DNA of 64,000 nt from an uncultured Sinobacteraceae bacterium (GCA_903822975.1 CAIJRD010000018.1:38827-102826); one strand, 5' to 3'; positions 26,698-35,561 are shown, counted from the stretch's first letter. The notes: a model not told the origin generated them from the sequence alone. Made by a program: numbers and translations.

Positions 26698-27651
26698 ATG
26701 AAAGATCCTGCTCCGGCAAAACCGCGGCTCTCTGTCCGTCACCTCAGCGTGCATTTCCGTCCGCGCGGGCTGCTGGCCGGCGTGCGTCAGGGTCGCACGC
26801 TGGCAGTCGACGATCTGCATCTGGACTTGCGGAATGGCGAGATCATTGGCTTCGTCGGCGAATCCGGCTGTGGCAAAACGGCATTGGCGCAAGCGCTCGC
26901 CGGTCTGATCCCGATGACCGGCTCGGTGCGCTGCGATGGCGACGAACTCGCCGCCGGCAAGGATCGCGCAGCACAGCAGACGGCGATCCAGTTGTTGCCG
27001 ACGGTAGCGCTGGAAGGCATCAAGCCGCGCAAGCGCGTCAACGAGATCGTCGCCGAGCCACTGCGTGCGCGCTATCCGAAACTGGATGTGCAGCAGCGCG
27101 ATGCCCACGTCGCCGCGCTGCTCACGCGCGTCGGCGTGCCGGCCGATTGGCTGAGCAAGCCGCTGAAGGAGCTGACACCTGCGCAGAAGGCGCGCATCGC
27201 GCTCGCACGCGCCTTATGCGTTCAGCCGAAGGTGCTGCTGTGCGATGTGCCCGATGCGCGACTCGACGAAATCGAACGCGCCGCGTATCTCGACCTGGTG
27301 ATCGACCTGGCCGATCAACTCGACCTCGCGCTGATCCTGTTCGCGCGCGAACCCGCCGCCTTGCGCGCGCAGTGCTCGCGCTTGTTGACGATGACGCTCG
27401 GCAAGATCATGGAACAGGCGCCCACCGATGCGCTGCTCGACGCGCCGCGTCATCCGTATACACGCGCACTGCTGGCGCAGACGATGCCGGACGCCGGCGC
27501 GCCGCCGCCGCTGCAGCATCCGCCGATGGGTTGCGTATTCCATCCACGCTGTCCGCTCGCCGAAGCCGCCTGTGTGCGCACCGTCCCGCACCTGCGTCGC
27601 GTCGGACCCGAGCACTACGCCGCCTGCCATTTCGTTGGCGAGAGCGTTTAG
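26698..27651 (+). CDS. Opp/Dpp-type ABC ATPase homolog with degenerate catalytic motifs
   Basis: 317 residues, full length, with no internal stop. It aligns with OppF/DppF-type ATPases including the C-terminal oligopeptide HPY module (HPYTRALLAQTMPD, CVFHPRCPLAEAAC). Walker A is intact (GESGCGKT, 54-61). The Q-loop Gln is replaced (PTV at 101-103). The LSGGQ signature reads L-T-P-A-Q (159-163). The Walker B acidic run is D183-V184 where D-E is expected, and the H-loop reads F-A-R-E (Arg217 for His). No permease or binding-protein gene is nearby. It may bind nucleotide without turning over, or be a drifting relic still under selection for length. Confidence 0.85.
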   Translation: MKDPAPAKPRLSVRHLSVHFRPRGLLAGVRQGRTLAVDDLHLDLRNGEIIGFVGESGCGKTALAQALAGLIPMTGSVRCDGDELAAGKDRAAQQTAIQLLPTVALEGIKPRKRVNEIVAEPLRARYPKLDVQQRDAHVAALLTRVGVPADWLSKPLKELTPAQKARIALARALCVQPKVLLCDVPDARLDEIERAAYLDLVIDLADQLDLALILFAREPAALRAQCSRLLTMTLGKIMEQAPTDALLDAPRHPYTRALLAQTMPDAGAPPPLQHPPMGCVFHPRCPLAEAACVRTVPHLRRVGPEHYAACHFVGESV

Positions 27652-27958
27652 CAGCAAACCTTCTGCCCGCGCCGGCTTGAGGCACTAGCCGACTCCAACT
27701 TGCAACATTGAAGCGCGACACCGACGCATCGTCGGATCAGCGCGCGGTGCTTAGAGCGCCAACGCATTCAATAGCCGGGCCCGAGCGGGCCCCGTGCTCG
27801 GTCGGATTTTCGTCCGGAAATTGTCCGGATTGCGTCAAGACTTCAAATCCCCCAGTCCGCACAGTGCCTGCCATCGGGACGGGGTGAGTGCAACCGACCG
27901 ATGCGCAACGTCCTAGAACCGCACTTCGAAGGCATCGAATCATCCTCGGGGAGTAACC
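27652..27958. other. 307-bp intergenic region with a GGGCCC hairpin
   Basis: Contains a short perfect hairpin, GGGCCC (27777-27782) / GGGCCC (27787-27792) around a GAGC loop, about 125 bp after the ABC ATPase stop. It is followed by only a weak T-rich stretch (GGATTTTCG). Otherwise no gene is visible. The 3' part should carry the promoter of the secreted protein at 27959. Confidence 0.5.
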
Positions 27959-28519
27959 ATGAAACAGCTCACATCGATTACGGGAAATCTAATCGCCGGC
28001 CTGGTTGCAGCACTTGTCTGTTCTGCAGCCAATGCCGGGAACCCATCGCAGGATGCAGACGCAATATCGTTTGCCGAAGAGGCAGACGGCAGCCTTGTGG
28101 CCTATCAGCCGGTACGCGCACCAAGCGCCGACACTCACTATCGGAATGATGCCGCGCTGGCGGCGAACCAATGCATCAGCCTCGACGTGAAAACACACCC
28201 GCTTGACCACACCAGTGTGAACCTGAGTAATCACTGCAACTTTGCGGTGGCGGTCTCTTACTGCGCCGAGAACGAGGCGTCCGAACGTCGCTGCTCTGCC
28301 GTCGGCGAACGCCAGAGTCGGGTTAGTCGGATCGAAGCAGGCGCGGCACTGCAAATCGAAGCAAGCGCTGCAGTTGGCGGTGATGAAATTTTGTGGGTCG
28401 CCTGTGCCGATCGCGACCACGATGTGTACAGCACGCTTACGCAGAACGCAGCCTCCGGCGAATGCTTGCGCCGGCAGCCGCAACTGCCATCGCAGGTCGC
28501 CGCACAAATCCCACGCTGA
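27959..28519 (+). CDS. Secreted protein of unknown function
   Basis: 186 residues starting MKQLTSITGN after a good GGGGAG ribosome site. A Sec signal peptide ends at ...SAANA, giving a mature protein of about 160 residues with several cysteines (in NQCISLDVK, NHCNFAVAVSYCAEN, RRCSAVG, VACADRD, GECLRR), consistent with disulfides. NCNFxVxVxYC-like sequence recalls small bacterial secreted proteins, but I do not recognise a named family. It ends 110 bp before the winged-helix kinase gene on the same strand. Confidence 0.75.
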   Translation: MKQLTSITGNLIAGLVAALVCSAANAGNPSQDADAISFAEEADGSLVAYQPVRAPSADTHYRNDAALAANQCISLDVKTHPLDHTSVNLSNHCNFAVAVSYCAENEASERRCSAVGERQSRVSRIEAGAALQIEASAAVGGDEILWVACADRDHDVYSTLTQNAASGECLRRQPQLPSQVAAQIPR

Positions 28520-28629
28520 AGCTTGCTCAGGCAGCTAGGCCGATCACCTGGGACATCAGCTTCCTAAGTGCTCGATCCGGCCCGCGACAGCTGGTCGGTT
28601 CGAGTCGCCCTGTTCGCGAACCGTCATCA

Positions 28630-31464
28630 ATGGATAGCACCGAGCCTTGCGCGCTACACTCACCGCGACACCGCGGCACGCACAACTCGCAGGGACGCGA
28701 ACTCTCAGGGGAACGCGTCATCAGCGCCGGGGAACACCGAACCGAGTTGCAGTTGGGCGACGCGAGCAATCGACGCTGGCGCTTTGCGTCGGTCGAATTC
28801 GATGAACGAACCTTGGAACTGCGCGTTGCCGGCGAGCTGGTCGAAATCGAACCCAAGCCGCTCGGCGTGTTGCGCTTCCTGCTGCAGCACGCCGGCGAAG
28901 TCGTTACCAAGGACGAACTCGCCGAAGCGGTGTGGCCGCGACGCATCCTGTCCGATTCGGTATTGACCAAGACGCTGAGCCGCCTGCGCGAGACGCTGCG
29001 CGATGACGATCAGCTGATCATCAAAACCGTTCACGGCTATGGCTATCGACTGGTCGCCGCCGTGGTGGTCGAGCAATGCGAGCTGGCGGCGACCACCCAG
29101 CTCGATCTGCGGCAGGGCGATCATCCGCCGCTGCGTCCGATGTGGCGGCTCGAGCAGCGCCTCGGCAGCGGCGGTCATGGCGAAGCCTGGCGTGCGCAAC
29201 ATGCGAAGACACGCGAACAGCGCGTGTTCAAATTCGCACTCGATGAGCACGCGCTGTCGGCGCTGAAGCGCGAGATCACGCTATTCCGTCTGATCAACGA
29301 TACGCTGGGTGAGCGCGCACGCGTGGTCACGCTGCTCGATTGGAACCTCGAGCAGACGCCCTGCTTCCTAGAGGTGGAATATGTCAGCGGCGGCAGCCTG
29401 CTCGACTGGGCACAAGGGCACGGCGGACTTGCTGCGATCGACCTCGAGGAGCGCATCGATATCGTCGCGCAGATCGCCGAAGCGCTTGCCGCGGTCCACT
29501 CGGTTGGCGTGCTGCACAAGGACCTGAAGCCGTCCAACATTCTGGTGCGGCCCATCGCCGATCACGCCATCGACATTCGTCTCGCCGACTTCGGTAGCGG
29601 TGGCGTGCTCGACGTCAAACGCATCGAAAGCATGGGAATCACGCGCCTGGGTTTCACCAAGACCATCGCGTTGACGGAGGGCAGTTCCGGCACACCGCTG
29701 TACCTGCCACCGGAAGTCCTGGCGGGTCAGCCATTCACGGTCAAGGCCGATATTTACGCGCTCGGGGTGATCCTCTATCAGTTCGTCGCTGGCGATTTCC
29801 GCAAGCAGATGTCGCCGGGCTGGGAACGCGATATCGAAGACGAGTTGCTGCGCGAAGACATCGCGCTGGCGGCGGAGGGCAATGTCGAAACACGGCCGGG
29901 CGATGCCGCCGAGATCGCCAGACGCTTGCGCACGCTGGTCGAGCGGCGCAAGCAGCGTGCGCTGGAACGTCAGCTGCAACTGCGCGCGGAGCAGGAGCGG
30001 CGCGCGATGGAACGTGCGCGCGCGCGGCGCGTCGGTTTGACCATCGCAGTCACCGCTCTGGTTGTCGGGTTGATCGCAAGCACATCAATGTTTTTGAGAG
30101 CACGGAGCGCGCAACTTCACGCTGAAGCAGAGACCGCCCGCGCTCAGGCGGTCTCCGATTATTTGAGCAAAGATATGTTTGCCTCGTTGAATTCCGGAGA
30201 CAAGCCGGTAAACACGATGACGGTTCAGCAATTACTCGACTCAAGCCTCGCCGCAATCGACCATCGATTCCACGATCAGCCTGTACTAGCAGCAGATCTA
30301 TATGCCGCCATCGGTCGTTCCTACTACGCATTGAATCTTGATCGAAGCGCAGTTACCGCTTTGGAGACAGCGCTTAGCTTGCATGAATCGTCTGCGGCAC
30401 AGGTCGATGAGCAGACGCTACTGCTGGCAGCCGATTTAGTCTTACCGAACTATGTAGTCGGCAAACTCACCTCTGCGCTGCCTCATCTGCAACAGATACT
30501 CGAAGCAGGCGAGCACAGGCTCGGCGCAACGAATTCTTCAGTGGTAAAACTCCGAGCACAGGTGTCGAGTGGCCTTTATCAGCTCGGTGACTGGGCTGAC
30601 GCGGCAAAGCAGCTCCGTCAATCCATTCTAGATAGTCGGCCGACGGATTTAGAGGCCTCAAAAGCCTTAGCCATTGCCCAGGCGAGTTATGGAAGCTTGT
30701 TGGCAGATCTTTCTAATTACTCCGAAGCCGAGCGGCAGCTTCGAACTGCATTAAGACAAGAGATTGAGATTTTCGGCGAGCAGCACGTGACTGTCGCCAG
30801 TACGCGTGGAAGTCTCGGCAACCTGTTGATCGAGCTTGGCCGATATGCAGAGGCTGACAGCGAGCTCGCGAAGGCAGACTTGATCATGCGGAAATGGCGC
30901 AATGCTGACGACGGGAACTTGCTCGGTATCCACTTCTATCAGGCGCGTAGCCTGTTGTATCAGGGTCATCCACAGGCGGCTTCGCAGCAACTCGAACAAA
31001 TCGTCGAGACGCTCGCCACGTGGAATGCAGGAGAGATCGACCAGAGCGCACCAGCGCGTGAAGAATTGGCACTGGCCTTAGCAGAGCTCGGGCGAAACAA
31101 GGAAGCCATCGCAATGATGAACAGTGCGATCGAGCGAAGTTCGAAGGCCGTGGGGCCGGCGAACCCTCGTTCGCGAATTCTGCACATCGAACTGGCAAGC
31201 CTATCGCTGAAGGCGATGGACGCCGGAGCCGCGCGCAACGCCTTGCTTCTTGGTGGGGTACCCGTGAGCTTCGATGACCTGCCCAACGATCACGTGTATC
31301 GCGCGGAGTTGGCCCGGGTCGATGGTCTCCTCGAAAAACGCGAAGGCCTAGTCGAATCTGGCAATCGGCGACTAAAACAGGCGCTCTCGATCTATGAACA
31401 ACATTTCGAAGTGAGCGACTGGCGCATACGTCGGCTGAAAAGCGAAATAGCGTCACAACCGTGA
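28630..31464 (+). CDS. Winged-helix DNA-binding / Ser-Thr kinase / TPR fusion protein
   Basis: 944 residues. About 50-143 is an OmpR/PhoB-type winged helix (VWPRRILSDSVLTKTLSRLR, then IIKTVHGYGYRL). About 173-440 is a eukaryotic-like kinase: glycine loop LGSGGHG, Lys201, catalytic loop H-K-D-L-K-P-S-N (296-303), D-F-G (320-322), P-P-E (360-362). A coiled, Arg/Glu-rich segment and one TM helix (about 468-489) follow, and the rest to 944 is TPR-like helices. HRD has become HKD, but the catalytic Asp is kept. GC drops clearly after about 30100, within the gene. The start at 28630 is the only in-frame ATG before the winged helix; its ribosome site is weak. Confidence 0.88.
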   Translation: MDSTEPCALHSPRHRGTHNSQGRELSGERVISAGEHRTELQLGDASNRRWRFASVEFDERTLELRVAGELVEIEPKPLGVLRFLLQHAGEVVTKDELAEAVWPRRILSDSVLTKTLSRLRETLRDDDQLIIKTVHGYGYRLVAAVVVEQCELAATTQLDLRQGDHPPLRPMWRLEQRLGSGGHGEAWRAQHAKTREQRVFKFALDEHALSALKREITLFRLINDTLGERARVVTLLDWNLEQTPCFLEVEYVSGGSLLDWAQGHGGLAAIDLEERIDIVAQIAEALAAVHSVGVLHKDLKPSNILVRPIADHAIDIRLADFGSGGVLDVKRIESMGITRLGFTKTIALTEGSSGTPLYLPPEVLAGQPFTVKADIYALGVILYQFVAGDFRKQMSPGWERDIEDELLREDIALAAEGNVETRPGDAAEIARRLRTLVERRKQRALERQLQLRAEQERRAMERARARRVGLTIAVTALVVGLIASTSMFLRARSAQLHAEAETARAQAVSDYLSKDMFASLNSGDKPVNTMTVQQLLDSSLAAIDHRFHDQPVLAADLYAAIGRSYYALNLDRSAVTALETALSLHESSAAQVDEQTLLLAADLVLPNYVVGKLTSALPHLQQILEAGEHRLGATNSSVVKLRAQVSSGLYQLGDWADAAKQLRQSILDSRPTDLEASKALAIAQASYGSLLADLSNYSEAERQLRTALRQEIEIFGEQHVTVASTRGSLGNLLIELGRYAEADSELAKADLIMRKWRNADDGNLLGIHFYQARSLLYQGHPQAASQQLEQIVETLATWNAGEIDQSAPAREELALALAELGRNKEAIAMMNSAIERSSKAVGPANPRSRILHIELASLSLKAMDAGAARNALLLGGVPVSFDDLPNDHVYRAELARVDGLLEKREGLVESGNRRLKQALSIYEQHFEVSDWRIRRLKSEIASQP

Positions 31465-31519
31465 AGCCTCGAGATTATCTGTTGGACAGCTACGTTTACT
31501 TTTTTATAAGGAGATACAA

Positions 31520-31855
31520 ATGGCAACTGATCACGAAAATTTGAAGTCCGCATTGCTTCGCGCAATCTTCGACTCCGGTTTTCGAAGCCTTCTCTTGACA
31601 TACCCGGTAATTGCGAATAATTGTTACAACCTAAATCTATCTAATTCGCACGTTGGTCGGATTATCCTGGGTATCGAAAACGGGCGATGTGCTGCGTTGA
31701 TGAGCGATCTTGAAAAGATCGACATGGTGATTGCTGATTGGGCGGAAAGTGAGGCTAGTTGCGCCGATTCCACGAACGTTCAAACTGATCCAAATTGCTT
31801 CCCGAGGTGCAACCAATTGTCGGCTATCTCCAAGACCCATAGCACCAAGACATAA
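31520..31855 (+). CDS. Small low-GC protein with Cys/Ser/Thr-rich tail
   Basis: 111 residues, preceded by AAGGAGA at 31508-31514, the best ribosome-binding site in this part of the window, and 55 bp after the kinase stop. The N-terminal half (LLRAIFDSGFRSLLLTYPV and YNLNLSNSHVGRIILG) has the spacing A-x2-D-x2-F-R-x-L-L-x2-P seen in small NHLP-clan/Os1348-like leader domains. The C-terminal 35 residues are rich in Cys, Ser and Thr (three Cys). No transmembrane or signal segment. Relation to RiPP precursors is a hypothesis; no maturation enzyme is visible nearby. Confidence 0.7.
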   Translation: MATDHENLKSALLRAIFDSGFRSLLLTYPVIANNCYNLNLSNSHVGRIILGIENGRCAALMSDLEKIDMVIADWAESEASCADSTNVQTDPNCFPRCNQLSAISKTHSTKT

Positions 31856-31915
31856 GTGGCGTTCAGTGCTCCGGGAGCTTTGTTCGATTTGATAGACCAG
31901 GGCAATGGACGCCGT

Positions 31916-32683
31916 TCAAGAACACTGCGGTCGCTTACCGTTCTTGCGCGCCTGTTCGTAAACCGGCAGGTCCTGCGGCAGGCGCGCCTGTAAGGCGCTG
32001 ATGCGGGTTTCGTCGGAGGGATGGGTCGACAGCAGTTCCGGCGGCTTGTCGCCCTTGGCGGCGCGCGCCATGTTCTGCCACAGCGTGATCGCGCCGTTCG
32101 GATCGAAACCGGCGCGCGACATCAGATCGAGACCGAGCAGGTCGGCTTCCGATTCCTGGGTTCGCGAAAAGCGTAGCAGCAGAACGCCTCCGGCGGCGTT
32201 GAACACGCTCGGATCGACACCGGTGACGAGGCCGATGACTTCCGAGCCGATCCCGGTCGCCATCTGCTGCGAGTAGCGCTCGGCCGAGTGCCGCGCGAGC
32301 ACATGGCTGACTTCGTGGCCGATCACGGTGGCGAGTTGGTCCTGCGTGGTCGCTACTTTCAACAGTCCGGTATAGACGCCGATGTGACCGCCTGGCAACG
32401 CAAAGGCGTTGATCTCATCGCTCTTGAATACTTTCACTTCCCAGTTGCTGTTGCCGGGCAACTCGTGCGTCACCGCATTGGCCACACAGGTGACATAGCG
32501 CGCTTCGGTGCCGCTGCCGATCACCGGCGTTTTCTGCGCGATCTGCTGAAATGCCTGACCGCCGACCTGCGCCATTTCCTCGTCGGAGACCAGGCTCAGC
32601 TGGCTGCGTCCGAGTGGCGAGGTGGCACAGGCGCTGACGAGCGCGAGCAGGACGGCACTGGTGATATAGAGTCGCGTGTGCAT
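31916..32683 (-). CDS. M48-family metalloprotease lipoprotein (LoiP-like)
   Basis: 255 residues. Lipoprotein signal with lipobox LVSAC (Cys19). Zinc-protease motif H-E-V-S-H (123-127) and the downstream glutamate in TQESEADLLG complete the HExxH-E site. FALPGGHIGVYTGLL and LLSTHPSDETRI are family hallmarks. Members act in the periplasm, probably at the outer membrane, in envelope protein quality control. The gene is monocistronic on the minus strand and convergent with the small ORF at 31520. Confidence 0.92.
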   Translation of the reverse strand: MHTRLYITSAVLLALVSACATSPLGRSQLSLVSDEEMAQVGGQAFQQIAQKTPVIGSGTEARYVTCVANAVTHELPGNSNWEVKVFKSDEINAFALPGGHIGVYTGLLKVATTQDQLATVIGHEVSHVLARHSAERYSQQMATGIGSEVIGLVTGVDPSVFNAAGGVLLLRFSRTQESEADLLGLDLMSRAGFDPNGAITLWQNMARAAKGDKPPELLSTHPSDETRISALQARLPQDLPVYEQARKNGKRPQCS

Positions 32684-32779
32684 AATCGGTAGCGGTTCAA
32701 GGGTGAAGAGTCCGGAGCGATTCTAATGGGGCCGAGCCGTATCGTGAGATGCGCCAGTGCGTTTGCATACGGAAGTCGG

Positions 32780-33253
32780 ATGGCTCATGCGTGCCGGCTG
32801 CGCTTCATTCTTTGCCTGGCGGCGATGCTGCCGACGATTTGCCTTGCCGCACCTGCCTCGGCACCCTCGCCGGATCTTTCGGCGGTTCAAGTGGTGCAAC
32901 TGCAGCTACGGGCGCTGCAGCACAACGACGTGCCGCACGCCGATGCCGGCATCGCCTTGGTGTACGCCTTCACCACGCCGCGCAATCGCGCGCAGACCGG
33001 ACCGCTATCGCGCTTCTCCAACATGATTCATCGCGGCTATGCCGGCCTGCTCGATCACCAGTCGGCCACGCTGGCACCCGCTCGCATCGATGGCGACCGT
33101 GCCTTGCAGGGTGTCGAGTTGATCGATCACGCCGGCAGCGTGCGCGAATACGTATTCCTGCTCAGCCGCATGCACGCGCCGCCCTATGCCGAGTGCTGGA
33201 TGGTCGATGGTGTCGTCGAACGGGCGGTCCCGCGTCCGAGCCAGGCGCTTTGA
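32780..33253 (+). CDS. DUF4864-like secreted protein
   Basis: 157 residues starting MAHACRLRF (32780) with a signal peptide ending ...ICLAAPA. The mature part has VVQLQLRALQHNDVPHADAGIALVYAFTTPRNR, RFSNMIHRGYAGLLDH and a closing VFLLSRMHAPPYAECWMVDGV. This fits the DUF4864 pattern (an NTF2-like fold), from memory. No catalytic residues are obvious. Divergent from the M48 protease gene across 96 bp. Confidence 0.7.
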   Translation: MAHACRLRFILCLAAMLPTICLAAPASAPSPDLSAVQVVQLQLRALQHNDVPHADAGIALVYAFTTPRNRAQTGPLSRFSNMIHRGYAGLLDHQSATLAPARIDGDRALQGVELIDHAGSVREYVFLLSRMHAPPYAECWMVDGVVERAVPRPSQAL

Positions 33254-33419
33254 GCGTGCCCGCCGCAACGGGTCCGGCTTGGCGCACGGACGCGGAAACC
33301 TTGTAGATTACTGTCTGGGCGAACGCCGGTTCAGGGAATGAAACGGCTCGCCGGGGGCGGCACAAGCCGCAGTCGCAAGGGGGACCCGCACGCGGGTCTG
33401 GGAACGAGGTTCGGGGTTT

Positions 33420-33632
33420 ATGGCTACTCGTGAGAACGGCACCGTGAAGTGGTTCGATAACGCCAAGGGTTACGGCTTTATCCAACGCGGCGGCGGTGAG
33501 GATGTATTTGTGCACTTCCGACAGATTCGCGGCGAAGGCTATCGCACGCTGCAGGAAGGTCAGCAGGTGGAATTCAGTGTCGCGCAGGGGCAAAAGGGCT
33601 TGCAGGCCGAAGACGTCGCCGTCGTCGCCTGA
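33420..33632 (+). CDS. Cold-shock domain protein (CspA family)
   Basis: 70 residues forming a single cold-shock domain. TGTVKWF-like start ([16 protein letters not shown], containing RNP1) and DVFVHFRQI (RNP2) bind single-stranded RNA/DNA. The family acts as RNA chaperones or transcription antiterminators. A leader of at least 100 nt between the previous gene and the ATG could be an untranslated regulatory region as in cspA, but no specific structure was identified. Confidence 0.95.
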   Translation: MATRENGTVKWFDNAKGYGFIQRGGGEDVFVHFRQIRGEGYRTLQEGQQVEFSVAQGQKGLQAEDVAVVA

Positions 33633-33756
33633 AGCCGGCTGCTGCATCGGCGCTGCCGTATCGGCAGGCGCTCAAGCGGCGCGACCGCGCCGACATCGAA
33701 ACCCTGAATGTCGGGCGCGATGCGCTTGACCTGCGCGGTCGTGAGCCGGGCGCTTG

Positions 33757-34644
33757 TCAGCCGTTCTGCAGATTCTCGCCGAGGAAGTCGAGCGTGCGCT
33801 TCCAGGCATCTTCGGCGTCGTCCTTGCGATAGGCCTGTCCCGATGGATTGGCGAATGCATGCCCGGCCTCGGGGTAGACCTTCACGATTGGCCGTGCGCC
33901 CTGCGCTTCCAGCCCCTTGGTGAACGCCTCCACCGTGGCCGCGGGAATGCCGCCGTCCTTGCCGCCGAACAGTGCCAGCACCGGCGCCTTCATTTTCGCC
34001 AGGCCCTGCGGCTTGTCGTTGACGAAGCCGTAATAGATCACCGTGGCTGCCAGCTTGCCACTGAGTTCCTGCGCGGCTTCAAACGACATGCTTCCGCCGA
34101 AGCACCAGCCGAGCGTTGCGATCTTGCTCGCCTTGGCACTGTCCTTCAGATAATCGTAGGCGGCGTCGATGTTGCGATCGAGTTGCTTGGGCTTTGCCAG
34201 CGCGGCTTCCATCAAGGGCTTGGCCGCCTCGGGCGTGTCGGCCGACTTGCCTTCGTACATGTCGGCGGCGAGCACCGCGTAACCCTGCGCGGCAAGCTGA
34301 TCGGCCATGTGGCGAATGTTGTCGTTGAGTCCCCACCATTCATGGAACACGATCACGCCCGGCAGCGCGCCATCGGCCTTCGCCGGGGTGACGAAATAGC
34401 CTTTCAGTTCCTGCTCGCCGAGCTTGCCGTAAACCACGTCCTTGCCCTGCACGGCAGCAACGGGCGGCTGCTCCGCCGCCGGCGTCGCCACTGGCGCATC
34501 GTGCTGGTGCTGTTGTGCCATTGCATCGGCTTGCTGTGCGGCGGTGTCGCTGGCGGGCGGTGTCGCGGCGTCTTGCTTTTTACCGCAGCCGGCGAGCAGC
34601 GCGGCAAGGCACAACAGGCTCAGCATGGGGGTGCGCAGACTCAT
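33757..34644 (-). CDS. Dienelactone hydrolase family lipoprotein
   Basis: 295 residues. The start at 34644 (MSLRTPMLSL) has GAGGGA upstream on the minus strand and gives a lipobox LLAGC with Cys20. An Ala/Gln/His-rich linker leads to an alpha/beta-hydrolase of the DLH family: VFHEWWGLNDNIRHMADQLA, Cys nucleophile in GWCFGGSMSF, an Asp in FGGKDGGIP and His in YPEAGHAFANPS. The Cys nucleophile is typical of dienelactone hydrolases. It is last in a minus-strand run with the SDR and phosphatase genes. The substrate is unknown, and export as a lipoprotein points to an envelope role. Confidence 0.88.
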   Translation of the reverse strand: MSLRTPMLSLLCLAALLAGCGKKQDAATPPASDTAAQQADAMAQQHQHDAPVATPAAEQPPVAAVQGKDVVYGKLGEQELKGYFVTPAKADGALPGVIVFHEWWGLNDNIRHMADQLAAQGYAVLAADMYEGKSADTPEAAKPLMEAALAKPKQLDRNIDAAYDYLKDSAKASKIATLGWCFGGSMSFEAAQELSGKLAATVIYYGFVNDKPQGLAKMKAPVLALFGGKDGGIPAATVEAFTKGLEAQGARPIVKVYPEAGHAFANPSGQAYRKDDAEDAWKRTLDFLGENLQNG

Positions 34645-34705
34645 TGTCGGTCCCTCGATTGGAAGTTGCGGAAGTTTGGTAACCAGCATGCGGCCGATCG
34701 GTCGA

Positions 34706-35527
34706 TCAGGCCGGTTTGCCGGCACCGGCAAAAGCTTTCTTCAAGCCATCGAAGGACGAGCTGACACCGCCGAGCGACCAGCCGCCATCCACCGGCAACA
34801 CCACCCCGGTGACGTAACGCGCCAGCGGGCTCGATAACCACAGGCAGGCCTGCGCGATGTCGTCGGGTGTGCCGAAGTGTCCGAGCGGCACCGTCTCGGT
34901 GATCAAGTGACGCGTCGTTTCGTTCGGCGCCAAGCGCTTCATGCCCTCGGTGCCTTCGATCGGTCCCGGCGTTACCGAGTTCACGCGCACGCCGGCAGCG
35001 CCCCATTCCATCGCGCCGACGCGCGTGCACATGTCGACACCGGCCTTGGCCGCGCAGACGTGCATCTGCATTTCCATCGGGATGAAGGCCTGCGGTGCTG
35101 AGATGTTGACGATCGATGCACCGGGCTTCTTCAGCAGCGGAAAGGCAGCACGCAGCACGTGATAAGTGCCCAGCAGATCGATATCGACCACGGTCTTGAA
35201 CGCGTTCGCCGACATGCCGAGTGCTGCCGCCGGGAAGTTGCCGGCAGCACCCGAGATCAACACGTCGAACTTGCCGAGTGCGGCCTGCGCGGCCTTCATT
35301 GCGTTCTCGGTGGCGGCGTAGTCGCGCACGTCGGCGGCCACGCCGAACACCTCACCGCCGTGCGCTTTCAGCAGCGCAACCGCGGCATCGACTTTGTCCT
35401 GCGAACGCGACATCACCGCCACCGATGCCCCCGCTTGCGCGAAGCCTTGCGCAACGCCGAGGTTGATGCCGCTGGTGCCGCCGGCAACGAAGACGACTTT
35501 GCCGCTGTAATCGTATTGAGCCTGCAT
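34706..35527 (-). CDS. SDR oxidoreductase, 2,4-dienoyl-CoA reductase (DECR2)-like
   Basis: 273 residues. KVVFVAGGTSGINLGVA is the NADP-binding motif and LISGAAGNFPA the N-A-G-type strand. The active-site segment HVCAAKAGVDMCTR lacks the usual YxxxK Tyr but matches the peroxisomal DECR2 pattern (H-A-G-S-A-K-A-x-V-D). VRVNSVTPGPIEGTEGMKRL and GGWSLGG complete the resemblance. The likely reaction is NADPH-dependent reduction of 2,4-dienoyl-CoA during unsaturated fatty-acid oxidation. It starts 35 bp after the phosphatase stop. Confidence 0.86.
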   Translation of the reverse strand: MQAQYDYSGKVVFVAGGTSGINLGVAQGFAQAGASVAVMSRSQDKVDAAVALLKAHGGEVFGVAADVRDYAATENAMKAAQAALGKFDVLISGAAGNFPAAALGMSANAFKTVVDIDLLGTYHVLRAAFPLLKKPGASIVNISAPQAFIPMEMQMHVCAAKAGVDMCTRVGAMEWGAAGVRVNSVTPGPIEGTEGMKRLAPNETTRHLITETVPLGHFGTPDDIAQACLWLSSPLARYVTGVVLPVDGGWSLGGVSSSFDGLKKAFAGAGKPA

Positions 35528-35561
35528 GGGATGAATCCTTTGGTCGGGTTGGTGCGCCGGC

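Noticed and set aside
34706..35527. Treating the SDR as inactive because YxxxK is missing
   Set aside because: The active-site context matches the DECR2 branch, in which the catalytic Tyr lies elsewhere, so loss of activity is not implied.
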